Shown one piece after another: positions 26,637-35,090 of a stretch of 64,000 nt of DNA. Source of the DNA: JACRLW01 sp046349595 (GTDB lineage Bacteria; Planctomycetota; UBA1135; UBA2386); assembly GCA_046349595.1 (NCBI GenBank), contig JAXMCA010000002.1, forward strand, positions 1,178,001 through 1,242,000, read 5' to 3'. The position numbers were made by a program, and so were the translations under genes. Positions within the stretch are counted from its first letter, which is position 1. The number at the start of each line of letters is the position of its first letter. The notes under the pieces were generated by a model. The model was not told where the DNA came from. It saw only the letters and a list, made by a program, of their open reading frames with translations, and ran no database searches.

Positions 26637-27224
26637 ATGGACCTGCGCTCGACCATCTCCGCCGCCGCGGCCGGCGATCAGGACGCGATCAACGCCCTGT
26701 TCGCCCGCAACATCCCGCTGCTCGAGGCCTTCATCCGCATGCGAGCCGGCCGCGCCATCCAGATGCGCGAGTCGATCCGCGACGTGGCGCAGTCGGTGTG
26801 CCGCGAGGCCGTCGCCGACCTCGGCCGGATCGAGCTGCGCGGCGAGAAGGAGTTCCGCAACTGGCTGTTCCTCGAAGCCGGTCGGAAGATCCTCAAGAAG
26901 GCGCGGTTCCACCGGCAGGAGATCCGCGACATCGCCCGCGAAGAGGGCGCGATGGATCAGGACGAGGCCGAGACCCTGCGCGCTGCCTACGCCTCGTTCC
27001 TCACCCCGAGCCAGTGCGCCGACGCACGCGACGAGGTGCGCGCGGTGGAGGAGGCCATCGCCGAGCTTCCCGAGCAGCAGCGCGATGCGGTCACCATGAC
27101 GCGCCTGCTCGGCATGTCGACGACCGACGCCGCGCAGGAACTCGGTGTCAGCGAATCGGCGGTGCGCGGTCTGATCGCGCGCGGTCTCGCGCGCGTCGCC
27201 GCGGTGCGCAGCAAGCGGCGCTGA
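26637..27224 (+). CDS. ECF-type RNA polymerase sigma factor
   Basis: This 195-residue protein directs RNA polymerase to a special set of promoters. Sigma region 2 lies at about residues 25-90 (LLEAFIRMRAGRAIQMRESI, then FRNWLFLEAGRKILKK) and region 4 at about 135-190, with the helix-turn-helix STTDAAQELGVSESAVRGLI. This resembles the planctomycete ECF groups in which region 2 reads RIRLRMG-like. No anti-sigma gene is adjacent; the downstream neighbour is a convergent hydrolase whose stop abuts this stop. The ATG at 26637 is the first in frame after the upstream element. The beta-rich and HEAT genes beside it are the best candidate targets. Confidence 0.92.
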   Translation: MDLRSTISAAAAGDQDAINALFARNIPLLEAFIRMRAGRAIQMRESIRDVAQSVCREAVADLGRIELRGEKEFRNWLFLEAGRKILKKARFHRQEIRDIAREEGAMDQDEAETLRAAYASFLTPSQCADARDEVRAVEEAIAELPEQQRDAVTMTRLLGMSTTDAAQELGVSESAVRGLIARGLARVAAVRSKRR

Positions 27225-28337
27225 TCAGCGCGACAGCGCGCGCGACAGGAAGGCGGCGAGATGTTCGCGGTAGCCCTTCGGGTCGACCTTCCACACGTCA
27301 CCGTGGTCGGCGCCTTCCCGGATCCACAGCTCCTTGTGCGAAGCATCCTGGGGCAGGCGTGCGAAGAGAGCGCGCACCTCGTCGGGGAGCATGCGGTGGT
27401 CGTCGCCGCCTCCGATCACCAGGATCGGCACGGTGGGTGCGACACGCGCCAGCGAGTCGCCCGGGCGATCGGCGGACAGGTCGATGTCCGACCACCACTC
27501 GAGCGCGGTGAGCGCGAGGCTGCGGAAGGGCTGCGGCATCGTGAAGCCGGCGCGACCGCGCGGGCCGTCGCGCAGCATGCGATGCGCGGTGGCGACCGCG
27601 TCGGCGAGCGGAGCGTCGACCACGATCCCGGCGAGGTGCTCGACCTTGGGTGCCGCGAAGCCGATCGCCGCCGTGCCGAGGCTCACGCCGAACAGGATCA
27701 GCGGTCGCGTGCCGGCGGCGCCGGGACGCTTGCGCACGAAGTCGACCGCGGCGAGCACGTCGTTCGCCTCGCGGAAGCCGAAGGTCGCCGGTGCACGGCC
27801 GCTGCCGCCGTGGTTGCGGAGTTCCAGCAGGACGACCTCGCAGCCGAGGTCGCGGAACATCGCGCCGGGCGTCTCGATCTCCATCGCACCGCGGAACAGG
27901 CCGTGCACGAGGATCACCGTGGCGCGCGGTTCCCCCTGCCTCGGTTCGACGACGAAGGCGCGCAGCGTCACGCCGTCGACCGATGCGAAGTGAACAGCGA
28001 AGGGGCTCTCCGGCGGAGGCGGTGCATCGGCGGGTCGGGCCTCGGCCTTCAGCGTGTCGCGGTCCTGATGGACCCAGTTGCCGTCGGCATCGAAGCGCGG
28101 GCCGAGGTAGGCGCGTTCGTCGCCGCGCGTGCCCACCATGCGGGAACCGAACCAGCCCATCGTGGCGGGGACGGTGAGCGTCACATGCACAGGCACCAGC
28201 GCGAGCGCCCACCACAGCGTCCGCCGGAACAGTCCCGGTCGCGGTGAGCCGAGCACGTGGCGCAGGATCGCGATCAGCAGCAGGAGGACGAAGGTCGCAG
28301 CGGAGGCGATCCCGGCGATGACGGCGATCAGGTACAC
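27225..28337 (-). CDS. Membrane-anchored alpha/beta hydrolase
   Basis: This 370-residue protein has two N-terminal membrane segments (about 2-26 and 40-60) followed by an alpha/beta-hydrolase domain from about residue 115. The nucleophile elbow is GVSLG with Ser219, the acid is probably Asp312 in GGGDD, and the base is His345 in ADHGD. The oxyanion stretch VHGLFRG lies near residue 145. The substrate is not known; relatives include esterases and acyl-peptidases of the BEM46/FrsA-like kind. It starts at a GTG. The stop at 27225-27227 lies directly against the stop of the ECF sigma gene, so the two converge with no space. Confidence 0.88.
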   Translation of the reverse strand: MYLIAVIAGIASAATFVLLLLIAILRHVLGSPRPGLFRRTLWWALALVPVHVTLTVPATMGWFGSRMVGTRGDERAYLGPRFDADGNWVHQDRDTLKAEARPADAPPPPESPFAVHFASVDGVTLRAFVVEPRQGEPRATVILVHGLFRGAMEIETPGAMFRDLGCEVVLLELRNHGGSGRAPATFGFREANDVLAAVDFVRKRPGAAGTRPLILFGVSLGTAAIGFAAPKVEHLAGIVVDAPLADAVATAHRMLRDGPRGRAGFTMPQPFRSLALTALEWWSDIDLSADRPGDSLARVAPTVPILVIGGGDDHRMLPDEVRALFARLPQDASHKELWIREGADHGDVWKVDPKGYREHLAAFLSRALSR

Positions 28338-28380
28338 GACCGCGAGTTAGCACGGGAGACCGGCGGGGACCAGTCCGAGA

Positions 28381-31300
28381 TCAACGACCGATGCGCTTGC
28401 GCAGGGCCGCGAAGCGCGGTTCGGACCGCAGCCTGATGAACGCGGCGTCGTCGAGGGCGGCGCCGAACTCGGCCGTGGGGTTCCGCGCGCAGTCCTCCAG
28501 GAGGTCGAGCGCCCGCTCGATCTGCTCCGCCCGCGCGAGGAGCGCCGCCGCGGCGACACGCTGTTGCGGTGTCGGGAACTCCGCGGCCAGCGCTTCGGCC
28601 ATGGTGCGCGCCGTGGCGCGATCGCCGAGATCGAGCGCGAGGCCTGCGCACGCGGTCAGTCCCGAGGCGAGCGCGAGGTCGCAGTCGGGGTCGACCTGGT
28701 GGTCGTCCCGCAGCCTCCGCAGGCTCTCGACGGCCGGCTTGAGCATCGCGATCGCCTCGGCTGCGGATCCGTGCTCGGCGACCAGACGCGCCAACGCGAC
28801 CTGCACGCGATCGCGCACCCGCTCGACGTCGACCTGGTCCGGCGCCGCGGCGAGATCGGCCTCGATCTTCGTCAGCGCATCGCGGAGCGCATCCGCCGCA
28901 CCGCCCGCTCCGAGCAGCGCGAGGATCTCACCCTTGGCGAGTGCACCGTGCCAGTCCTCGCCGGCGGCCGCGATTGCGTCATTCGCAGCGCGCACGGCGC
29001 CGTCGCGATCGCCGCGCAGGGCGCGCTCGATGCCGTCGAGGCGGAACAGCACGCTGCGATCCGAACGCGTGTCGGGGTCGTCGGGCGTCCGGGCGATCTC
29101 GGTGTCGGAGACCGCGATCGCCTGCGCGAGGAGTTCGCTGGTGCCGTCGAGACTGCCACCCGCGCTGCGCGCCGCGGCGAGTCGAGTGGTCGCGACCGAG
29201 ATCGTCGCGGCGACGAAGGTCGCATCGAAAGCCGGTTGGTCCGGAGTGCGGAGTCGTGCGGCGCGGGACAGCGCAAGCGCCTCCTCGGCGCTGTGCTGCG
29301 CATCCTGCAGACGGCCGTCGCCCATCGCGATGTCGGCGAGGTGGAGCAGGTTGTGCGCGATGCGATCGTCGATCTGCGGATCGGATCCGCTCCCGCCGGT
29401 GAGCGAGCGCAGCGCGGTGATGGCACGCTCCGCGCAGAGCTTCGCCTCGGCGAGCGAGGCGCGCTTGCCGTCCAGGACCAGCGCGTGCGCGAGATTCCCG
29501 GCGTAGGTGGCGAGCGAACGGCGGAAGTCGTCGACCTCGGGATGCTGTCGCGCGAGCTCCTCGAACTCCTCCGCCGCGCGACGGAAAGCACTGCGCGCTT
29601 CGTCGTCCAGGCGGATCGCGGAGCGGATCACCGCGAGGTTGCCCCACGCGCTGGCCAGCAGCGAGCGGTAACCCGGTACCTCGGGGTAATCGCGCACCAT
29701 GCGTTCCATCGCGGCGACCTCCGCGGTGCCGGCGGTGACGGCCTCGGGCAGCCGACCGGTCGAGTAGCAGATGAGCGCCGCCTTGCGGTTCACGTTGGCC
29801 ACGGCCTCGAGGACGTCGACGTCGAAGGTGTGATCGAGATCGAGCTTGGCGAGTGCCGTCCTGGTCGCGGTGATCGCCTGCTCCGCTCCGAGGATGTCGC
29901 GTTGGGTCAGGAGCGTCCCGGCCAGACCGTTGCCGGCCACCGCGGCGAGGCGCTCGACCTCGGGATCGATCTTGCCTTCGACGCGCATCGCCTCGAGCAC
30001 CTGCTGTGCTTCGCGGTAGCCGTCGATCGACGCCTTCGGATCCGAGTCGCGACTCGCGAACGAACAGTCGCAGAGCGTGCCGACCAGATGCAGGCGACGC
30101 TCGTGGTCGCCCGGTGCCTGGGCGAGCAACACGCGCTGATCGGCGATCGCTGCGCGCATCGCGGCGATCGCCTCGTCCATGCGTCCGACCTCGCTGAGGG
30201 CCTGCCCGAGCGTGTCGCGCGCGAGGGCGAGCTCGTGACGGGCACGCTGCGGCGCGTCGGGTCCGGAGGCGAGCCTCTCGAGCTCGGTGACCGCTGTCCG
30301 GGCGCTGTCGATGCTCTCCTTGGTGCGACCGAGCGAGAGCGAGATGCGTGCGAGCACGTTCTTCGCGCTCGCCGCCTGGAAACGCGCACGCGGATCGTCG
30401 CCGTGCGACTCGAGGAAGCGGCGGTAGAAGGCCTCGGCGTCGAGGAGCATCGCCCGGCGGATGCCATCCATGCGCGGCACACCGAACAGGCGCTTGTCGG
30501 CGACCTTGGTCAACAGCGTGTCGACGGCGGCGAGCGCGGCCTCGAAGTCGGTCTCGGCGTTCCGGCGGGCGACCGACTCGCGTTGGAGCGCAGCTTGCGC
30601 CGCGAGCGCCGCCTCGTGCGCATCACCGTAGAAGCGCAGGCTCGTGACCAGTCCGGCGATCAGCGAGAGCAGGACGGCGCCGGCTGCACCGACCTGGATG
30701 CGGTTGCGGCGCGCGAACTTCCGGAGCCGGTACCAGCGACTCGGTGGACCCGCGAGAACAGGCTCGTTGGCGAGATGGCGGCGCAGGTCGGCGGCGAACT
30801 CGTTGACCGTCGCGTAGCGGCGCTCACGGTCCTTCTCGAGCGCCTTCATGCAGATCCAGTCCAGGTCGCCACGCAGCGTGCGCACCAGTTCGTCGACCGT
30901 CGTGTTGCGGCGCTTCGCGTGCGAGGCGGTCTCGCGGCGCAGCGTCGCGATCCGCCGGCTCGGCGAGTCGGGTTCCTCCTCGCGCAGGATCGCCACCAGC
31001 CTCGCCGGGTCGGTGCGCAGTCGTTCCGAGGGGAACGGCAGCTCGCCGCTGAGGAGTTCGTAGGCGACGACGCCGAGCGAGTAGACGTCGGTGCGCAGGT
31101 CGACGTCGAGCGCGTCGCGACCGGCCTGCTCGGGGCTCATGTACTCCGGCGTGCCGAGTACCACGCCTTGCACGGTGTGCAGCGTCGCACCGCCGAGGCG
31201 CTGGTCGGTCGCCTTGGCGATCCCGAAGTCGATGATCTTCGCGACCGGCTGACCGTCCTGCTCCGCGACCAGCAGGTTCGACGGCTTCAGATCGCGGTGC

Positions 31301-31875
31301 ACGATCCCCTTGAGGTGCGCGTGCTGGACGCCCTCGCAGATCTGCAGCAGGAGCCCGATGCGCGCGCGCATGTCGAGCGCCTTGCGGTCGCAGTACTCGG
31401 TGATCGGCACACCGGCGACGTGCTCCATCACGAAGTAGGGGCGGCCGTCGGTCGTGGAGCCGGCGTCGAAGACGCGCGCCACGTTCGGGTGGTTCATCAG
31501 TGCCAGCGCCTGGCGCTCGGCTGCGAATCGCGCCAGGACCTCGCGCGTGTCCATGCCGCGCTTGACCAGCTTGATCGCCACCTTGCGGTGCACGGGGCTG
31601 CGCTGCTCGGCGAGATAGACCGCACCCATCCCGCCACGGCCGAGCGGTTCGAGGATGCGGTAGGGGCCGATCTCGCGGGGCTGGTCTTCGAGCAGGCCGG
31701 CGCGCGCGAGATCGTCGAGCTGGGCGCGCGCGTCGTCGGCGAGGTCGGGACTCGCCCTCAGGAGCGTGACGATCGCGTCATGGTCGCCCCGCCCGTCGGC
31801 CTCGATGCAGGCGGCGACCAGATCCTCGAGCCGGCGGTCGCGGTCGGGTTCGGCGGGGGGGACGTCGGTCGTCAT
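28381..31875 (-). CDS. Transmembrane Ser/Thr protein kinase with periplasmic TPR region
   Basis: This 1164-residue receptor-like kinase has a short N-terminal helical part, a PknB-type kinase domain at about 71-345, one membrane helix at about 394-415 and about 740 residues of TPR-like helices outside the cytosol. Catalytic marks are all present: GRGGMGAVY (79-87), Lys102 in VAIK, HRDLKPSN (193-200), DFG (217-219) and the TPEYMSPEQ activation-loop end. It should phosphorylate cytosolic targets in response to something bound by the TPR part. The start is the ATG at 31873-31875; the frame runs further upstream but into the divergent lipoprotein gene. This is the typical planctomycete kinase-TPR build. 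Confidence 0.95.
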   Translation of the reverse strand: MTTDVPPAEPDRDRRLEDLVAACIEADGRGDHDAIVTLLRASPDLADDARAQLDDLARAGLLEDQPREIGPYRILEPLGRGGMGAVYLAEQRSPVHRKVAIKLVKRGMDTREVLARFAAERQALALMNHPNVARVFDAGSTTDGRPYFVMEHVAGVPITEYCDRKALDMRARIGLLLQICEGVQHAHLKGIVHRDLKPSNLLVAEQDGQPVAKIIDFGIAKATDQRLGGATLHTVQGVVLGTPEYMSPEQAGRDALDVDLRTDVYSLGVVAYELLSGELPFPSERLRTDPARLVAILREEEPDSPSRRIATLRRETASHAKRRNTTVDELVRTLRGDLDWICMKALEKDRERRYATVNEFAADLRRHLANEPVLAGPPSRWYRLRKFARRNRIQVGAAGAVLLSLIAGLVTSLRFYGDAHEAALAAQAALQRESVARRNAETDFEAALAAVDTLLTKVADKRLFGVPRMDGIRRAMLLDAEAFYRRFLESHGDDPRARFQAASAKNVLARISLSLGRTKESIDSARTAVTELERLASGPDAPQRARHELALARDTLGQALSEVGRMDEAIAAMRAAIADQRVLLAQAPGDHERRLHLVGTLCDCSFASRDSDPKASIDGYREAQQVLEAMRVEGKIDPEVERLAAVAGNGLAGTLLTQRDILGAEQAITATRTALAKLDLDHTFDVDVLEAVANVNRKAALICYSTGRLPEAVTAGTAEVAAMERMVRDYPEVPGYRSLLASAWGNLAVIRSAIRLDDEARSAFRRAAEEFEELARQHPEVDDFRRSLATYAGNLAHALVLDGKRASLAEAKLCAERAITALRSLTGGSGSDPQIDDRIAHNLLHLADIAMGDGRLQDAQHSAEEALALSRAARLRTPDQPAFDATFVAATISVATTRLAAARSAGGSLDGTSELLAQAIAVSDTEIARTPDDPDTRSDRSVLFRLDGIERALRGDRDGAVRAANDAIAAAGEDWHGALAKGEILALLGAGGAADALRDALTKIEADLAAAPDQVDVERVRDRVQVALARLVAEHGSAAEAIAMLKPAVESLRRLRDDHQVDPDCDLALASGLTACAGLALDLGDRATARTMAEALAAEFPTPQQRVAAAALLARAEQIERALDLLEDCARNPTAEFGAALDDAAFIRLRSEPRFAALRKRIGR

Positions 31876-31977
31876 GCGCGGCTGCTGCGGGAAATCCGGG
31901 GTCGCGTGGCAGGCGGGGATGCTATCCCGCGCCTTTGGCCCGCACTCCCGACCCAAGCCGAAGGCGCGAATCAAACC

Positions 31978-32484
31978 ATGAAGTCCGGACCGCTCCGTCT
32001 CCTGCTCCTCTCCACGAGCCTGTTCCTCCTCTCCGCGACGGGCTGCAAGAGCAGCAAGCACTCGGCTCCCTTCGACCCGACGGCCTTCCTCGGCACCTGG
32101 AGCGGGACCTGGACCAACACCACCTTCTCCAGCACCGGCGCGGTCAGCCTCGTCGTGGCGGAGAACGGGGGCGTGGTCACCTTCACGCTCGACATGGACG
32201 GCAATGTCTTCGGCGGCAGCGATCCGGCTGCCGAGGACTTCACCGCGTCCTTCAGCGGCTCGACGGCCACGCTCGACGCCAAGACCTCGACGGTCTACGG
32301 CGACGTCACCGGCACGCTCAACAGCAACGGCTCCGTGACCATCCACGGCGTCAACATCAACGGACAGGTCGCGAGCTTCACCCTGACCGGTTCATGGAGC
32401 GGGACGCAGATCACCGCCAACGTGTCGATCACCTTCGACAACGCGTCGACCGCGGCGGGCAACGCGACCCTCACCAAGCAGTGA
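31978..32484 (+). CDS. Small lipoprotein with beta-rich body
   Basis: This 168-residue protein has a lipoprotein signal peptide with lipobox SATGC near residue 23, followed by a Ser/Lys linker. The body is Gly/Thr/Ser-rich with alternating strands (for example TWSGTWTN, GSVTIHGVNI, ASFTLTGSWSGTQI), like a lipocalin-type or META-like barrel; no family is certain. It is divergent from the kinase gene across 102 bp and its 3' end overlaps the convergent permease gene by 14 bp. The true start is the ATG at 31978; the open frame reaching far upstream is antisense to the kinase. Confidence 0.85.
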   Translation: MKSGPLRLLLLSTSLFLLSATGCKSSKHSAPFDPTAFLGTWSGTWTNTTFSSTGAVSLVVAENGGVVTFTLDMDGNVFGGSDPAAEDFTASFSGSTATLDAKTSTVYGDVTGTLNSNGSVTIHGVNINGQVASFTLTGSWSGTQITANVSITFDNASTAAGNATLTKQ

Positions 32485-34423
32485 GACGTCGGCCGGCCGT
32501 CGTCGCGGCGACGAGCGCGACCAGCATCGCGCAGCCGATCACGCACGACAGCGTGGCCCAAGGTGCGGCTTGCCATGCGATGCCGACGCCGAGCGCGTCG
32601 TGCAGCGGACCGACGGTCCACGCATGACCGAGCAGGGCGCCGATCCCCGCAGCGACGGCGGCGACGGCGATCGAACCGATCGACCATGCGCGCGCCGCGA
32701 GCCGCCGCGGAAGGCGCGGATCGGCACCCAGATCGCGGAGCAGCGCGAAGTCGTCGCGGCGTTCGCGCACGCCGGCGATGGTGAATGCGGCGATCGAGGT
32801 CGCGGCGAGAGCGAGCAGGATCTCCACGAACTGCGCGACGGTGTCGAGACCGAGTGCGGCGGTGGCGTGGAAGGTGTCGCGCAGGCGCTGACCGTCGAGC
32901 GTGATCGGACCGCCGAGATCCACGCCGAAGACCTCGATGCTGTCGCGCAGCACCGTTGCCGTGGGGAAGCGACGCAGCGCCTCGTCGTCGATGCCTGCGG
33001 CGAGGCTGCCGCGGATCGACAGCAGGGCAGAGCCGAAGGCGATGCCGAGCGAGGCCATGCGCAGCGCACCGAGCAGGCTGCCGGGTGTCGCCCACAACCA
33101 CGCGCGCCCGAAGGGGTCACGGAGGGTGCGCGCGGCGAGTGCGAGGGTCGGACCGACGAGCAGGATCGCGGCGAGGGCGGCGAGCAGGACGTCGAGCGCG
33201 CGGAGCAGCGGATGGAGTCCGGTGAGACCGCTCCGCGCGAGTGCGAGAGAACCGCCCAGCGCGACCAGCGCAACGGCCGCGTGGCTGCGCTGCGTCCGGC
33301 GCGGCGTGCGCATCGCGAAGGCCGCGGCGAGCATCGCGGCGGTGGCGCCGATCGCGAGCGAGGACAGCAGGCTTGCGGCATCGAGGTCCGGCGCCGGGAG
33401 CAGCACTCCGCGGCCGACCTGGATCGATGCGAAGGCCTGCAGGCCCGGCAGGAGTCGGTGCGCAAGCGCGACGCCGAGCACTGCTCCGATCGCACCCGCT
33501 GCACCGCCGAGCGAAGCCGCGGGCAGCAGGCACTGCATGGCGACGAGCCGGGGGGAAACGCCGAGGGCCCGCTGCAGGTCGAGGCTCGGAGCACGCCGAC
33601 GAAGGGTGTCTCGTGTGGAAGCGACGGTCGCGAGCAGCCCGAGACACAGCGCGATCCAAGCTGCGAGCTCGACGGTGGTGCGCAGCGCCCGCGCGGCATG
33701 CATCGCCTCGCCGCGCACGCCGAGTGCCCGGACGGTCACGCCCTCCGGCATCCTCGGCAGGAGCGCGCCGCGTGCGGCGTCGGGATCGATGTCCTGCGCG
33801 AGCGCGCATTCGATCGCGTCGACGGTGCCTTCTCCGCGCAGGCGCGCGAGCGTGTGGAAGGTGACGAAGCCGATCGCGGGCAGTTCGCGCAGCAGGTCCC
33901 TTCCCGACAGCACGCCGCTGACGTGCAGCGGCTCCGTCGCTCCGGCCAGGCGCAGCGCGTCGCCGGGCTCGCGGTGCAGGCGCGCAGCGGTCCCGGAATC
34001 GATCGCGACTTCGCCATCGCGCGGGATCGATCCGCGCATCGTCAGGCGATCGCCGTGCGCCATCACCTCCTGCGCCATCTGCGTCGCGAGCAGGGTGATC
34101 GCCGACGGCGAGTCGCCTTCGAGGGTGAAGCGCTGCCAGGAGCGCGGCAGCTCGGCGCGCACCGGCAGCGTCGTGCGTGCGATGCGGAGCGCTTCGTCGA
34201 GCGCCGCCGGCGGACCCGCGAACAGCAGCGACGGCAAGGCGCCCTGCGCGAGCACCCTCTCGGTCGCGGCGACGGTGGCATCGCCCAGCGACCGCGTCGC
34301 GAACCACGCCGCGCATCCCGCGGTCGCGGCGAGCAGCGCGAGCACGCGCAGCACCCGTGAGCCGGGACGGCGATCGGAGCGCAACAGGGTCGCGCTTGCG
34401 GTGGCTCTCAGCGACGCGAACAC
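32471..34423 (-). CDS. FtsX-type ABC transporter permease
   Basis: This 650-residue membrane protein fits the FtsX/MacB-type permease class with a duplicated core. An N-terminal helix (about residue 20-40) is followed by a periplasmic part, then about nine more membrane helices between 240 and 650, with a final helix set near the C-terminus. Such permeases work with a LolD/MacB-type ATPase to extract lipoproteins or move toxic molecules by mechanotransmission. The ATPase is encoded divergently at 34449. I chose the GTG at 34421-34423; only 25 bp separate the two starts. Its stop overlaps the end of the convergent lipoprotein gene. Confidence 0.85.
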   Translation of the reverse strand: MFASLRATASATLLRSDRRPGSRVLRVLALLAATAGCAAWFATRSLGDATVAATERVLAQGALPSLLFAGPPAALDEALRIARTTLPVRAELPRSWQRFTLEGDSPSAITLLATQMAQEVMAHGDRLTMRGSIPRDGEVAIDSGTAARLHREPGDALRLAGATEPLHVSGVLSGRDLLRELPAIGFVTFHTLARLRGEGTVDAIECALAQDIDPDAARGALLPRMPEGVTVRALGVRGEAMHAARALRTTVELAAWIALCLGLLATVASTRDTLRRRAPSLDLQRALGVSPRLVAMQCLLPAASLGGAAGAIGAVLGVALAHRLLPGLQAFASIQVGRGVLLPAPDLDAASLLSSLAIGATAAMLAAAFAMRTPRRTQRSHAAVALVALGGSLALARSGLTGLHPLLRALDVLLAALAAILLVGPTLALAARTLRDPFGRAWLWATPGSLLGALRMASLGIAFGSALLSIRGSLAAGIDDEALRRFPTATVLRDSIEVFGVDLGGPITLDGQRLRDTFHATAALGLDTVAQFVEILLALAATSIAAFTIAGVRERRDDFALLRDLGADPRLPRRLAARAWSIGSIAVAAVAAGIGALLGHAWTVGPLHDALGVGIAWQAAPWATLSCVIGCAMLVALVAATTAGRRLTAW

Positions 34424-34448
34424 TGCGCGGATCTTGCCAGAGGCCGCG

Positions 34449-35090
34449 ATGCGAATCCGTCTCGAGCGTGTGCGGATGGACTTCGGTCCACCCGAGCGCC
34501 GGCGGTCCGTGCTGCGCGATCTCGACTGCTCCTTCGGCCCGGGGATCACCTGGGTGCGCGGGCGCAGCGGCTGCGGCAAGTCCACGTTGCTCGCGCTCGC
34601 CGCGGGTCTGCAGCAGCCGACCGCGGGCCGCGTGCTCGTCGACGAGCGCGAGCTGTGGCGCGGTTCGGCGGTGGACGTCGCCGCGTTCCGACGCCGTCAC
34701 GTCGGCTTCGTGTTCCAGGCCGCCCGCATGCTGCCGGGTCTCGACCTGTGCGACAACGTCGCCGTGCCGCTGCTCTTCGAGCGCGGGGTCGATGCGCGTG
34801 CGCGCGCTCGCGAGGCCCTGTCGCGCTTCGGGCTCGAGGACCTCGCATCGCAACGGACCGAGGCGCTGTCACTCGGCGAGTTGCAGCGGGCCTCGGTCGC
34901 GCGCGCGCTGCTCAACGCACCCTCGATCGTCTTCGCCGACGAACCGACCGCGAGCCTCGACGACGCCTCGCGACGCCTCGTGCTCGACGCGCTGCGCGAC
35001 GCCGCCCGGCGCGGCGCCACGGTGGTGATCGCCTCGCACGACGAACGCGAGGTTCATCTCGACGACGCGGCACTCGAACTCGCTCAGTGA
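34449..35090 (+). CDS. ABC transporter ATPase, LolD/MacB type
   Basis: This 213-residue ATPase has Walker A at residues 38-46 (GRSGCGKST), the signature LSLGELQRAS from residue 140, Walker B VFADEP from 161 and the H-loop His197 in ASHDE. Length and order fit the LolD/MacB/FtsE group, which pairs with FtsX-type permeases. The signature starts LSLGE rather than LSGGE, a small variation. The expected partner is the divergent permease at 32471-34423. The stop codon overlaps the stop of the minus-strand gene next to it. Confidence 0.93.
   Translation: MRIRLERVRMDFGPPERRRSVLRDLDCSFGPGITWVRGRSGCGKSTLLALAAGLQQPTAGRVLVDERELWRGSAVDVAAFRRRHVGFVFQAARMLPGLDLCDNVAVPLLFERGVDARARAREALSRFGLEDLASQRTEALSLGELQRASVARALLNAPSIVFADEPTASLDDASRRLVLDALRDAARRGATVVIASHDEREVHLDDAALELAQ

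Noticed and set aside
28564..32484. A plus-strand open frame of 1,306 codons
   Set aside because: Only its last 169 codons, with a signal peptide and lipobox, look real. The rest is antisense to the Ser/Thr kinase, which carries full catalytic motifs.
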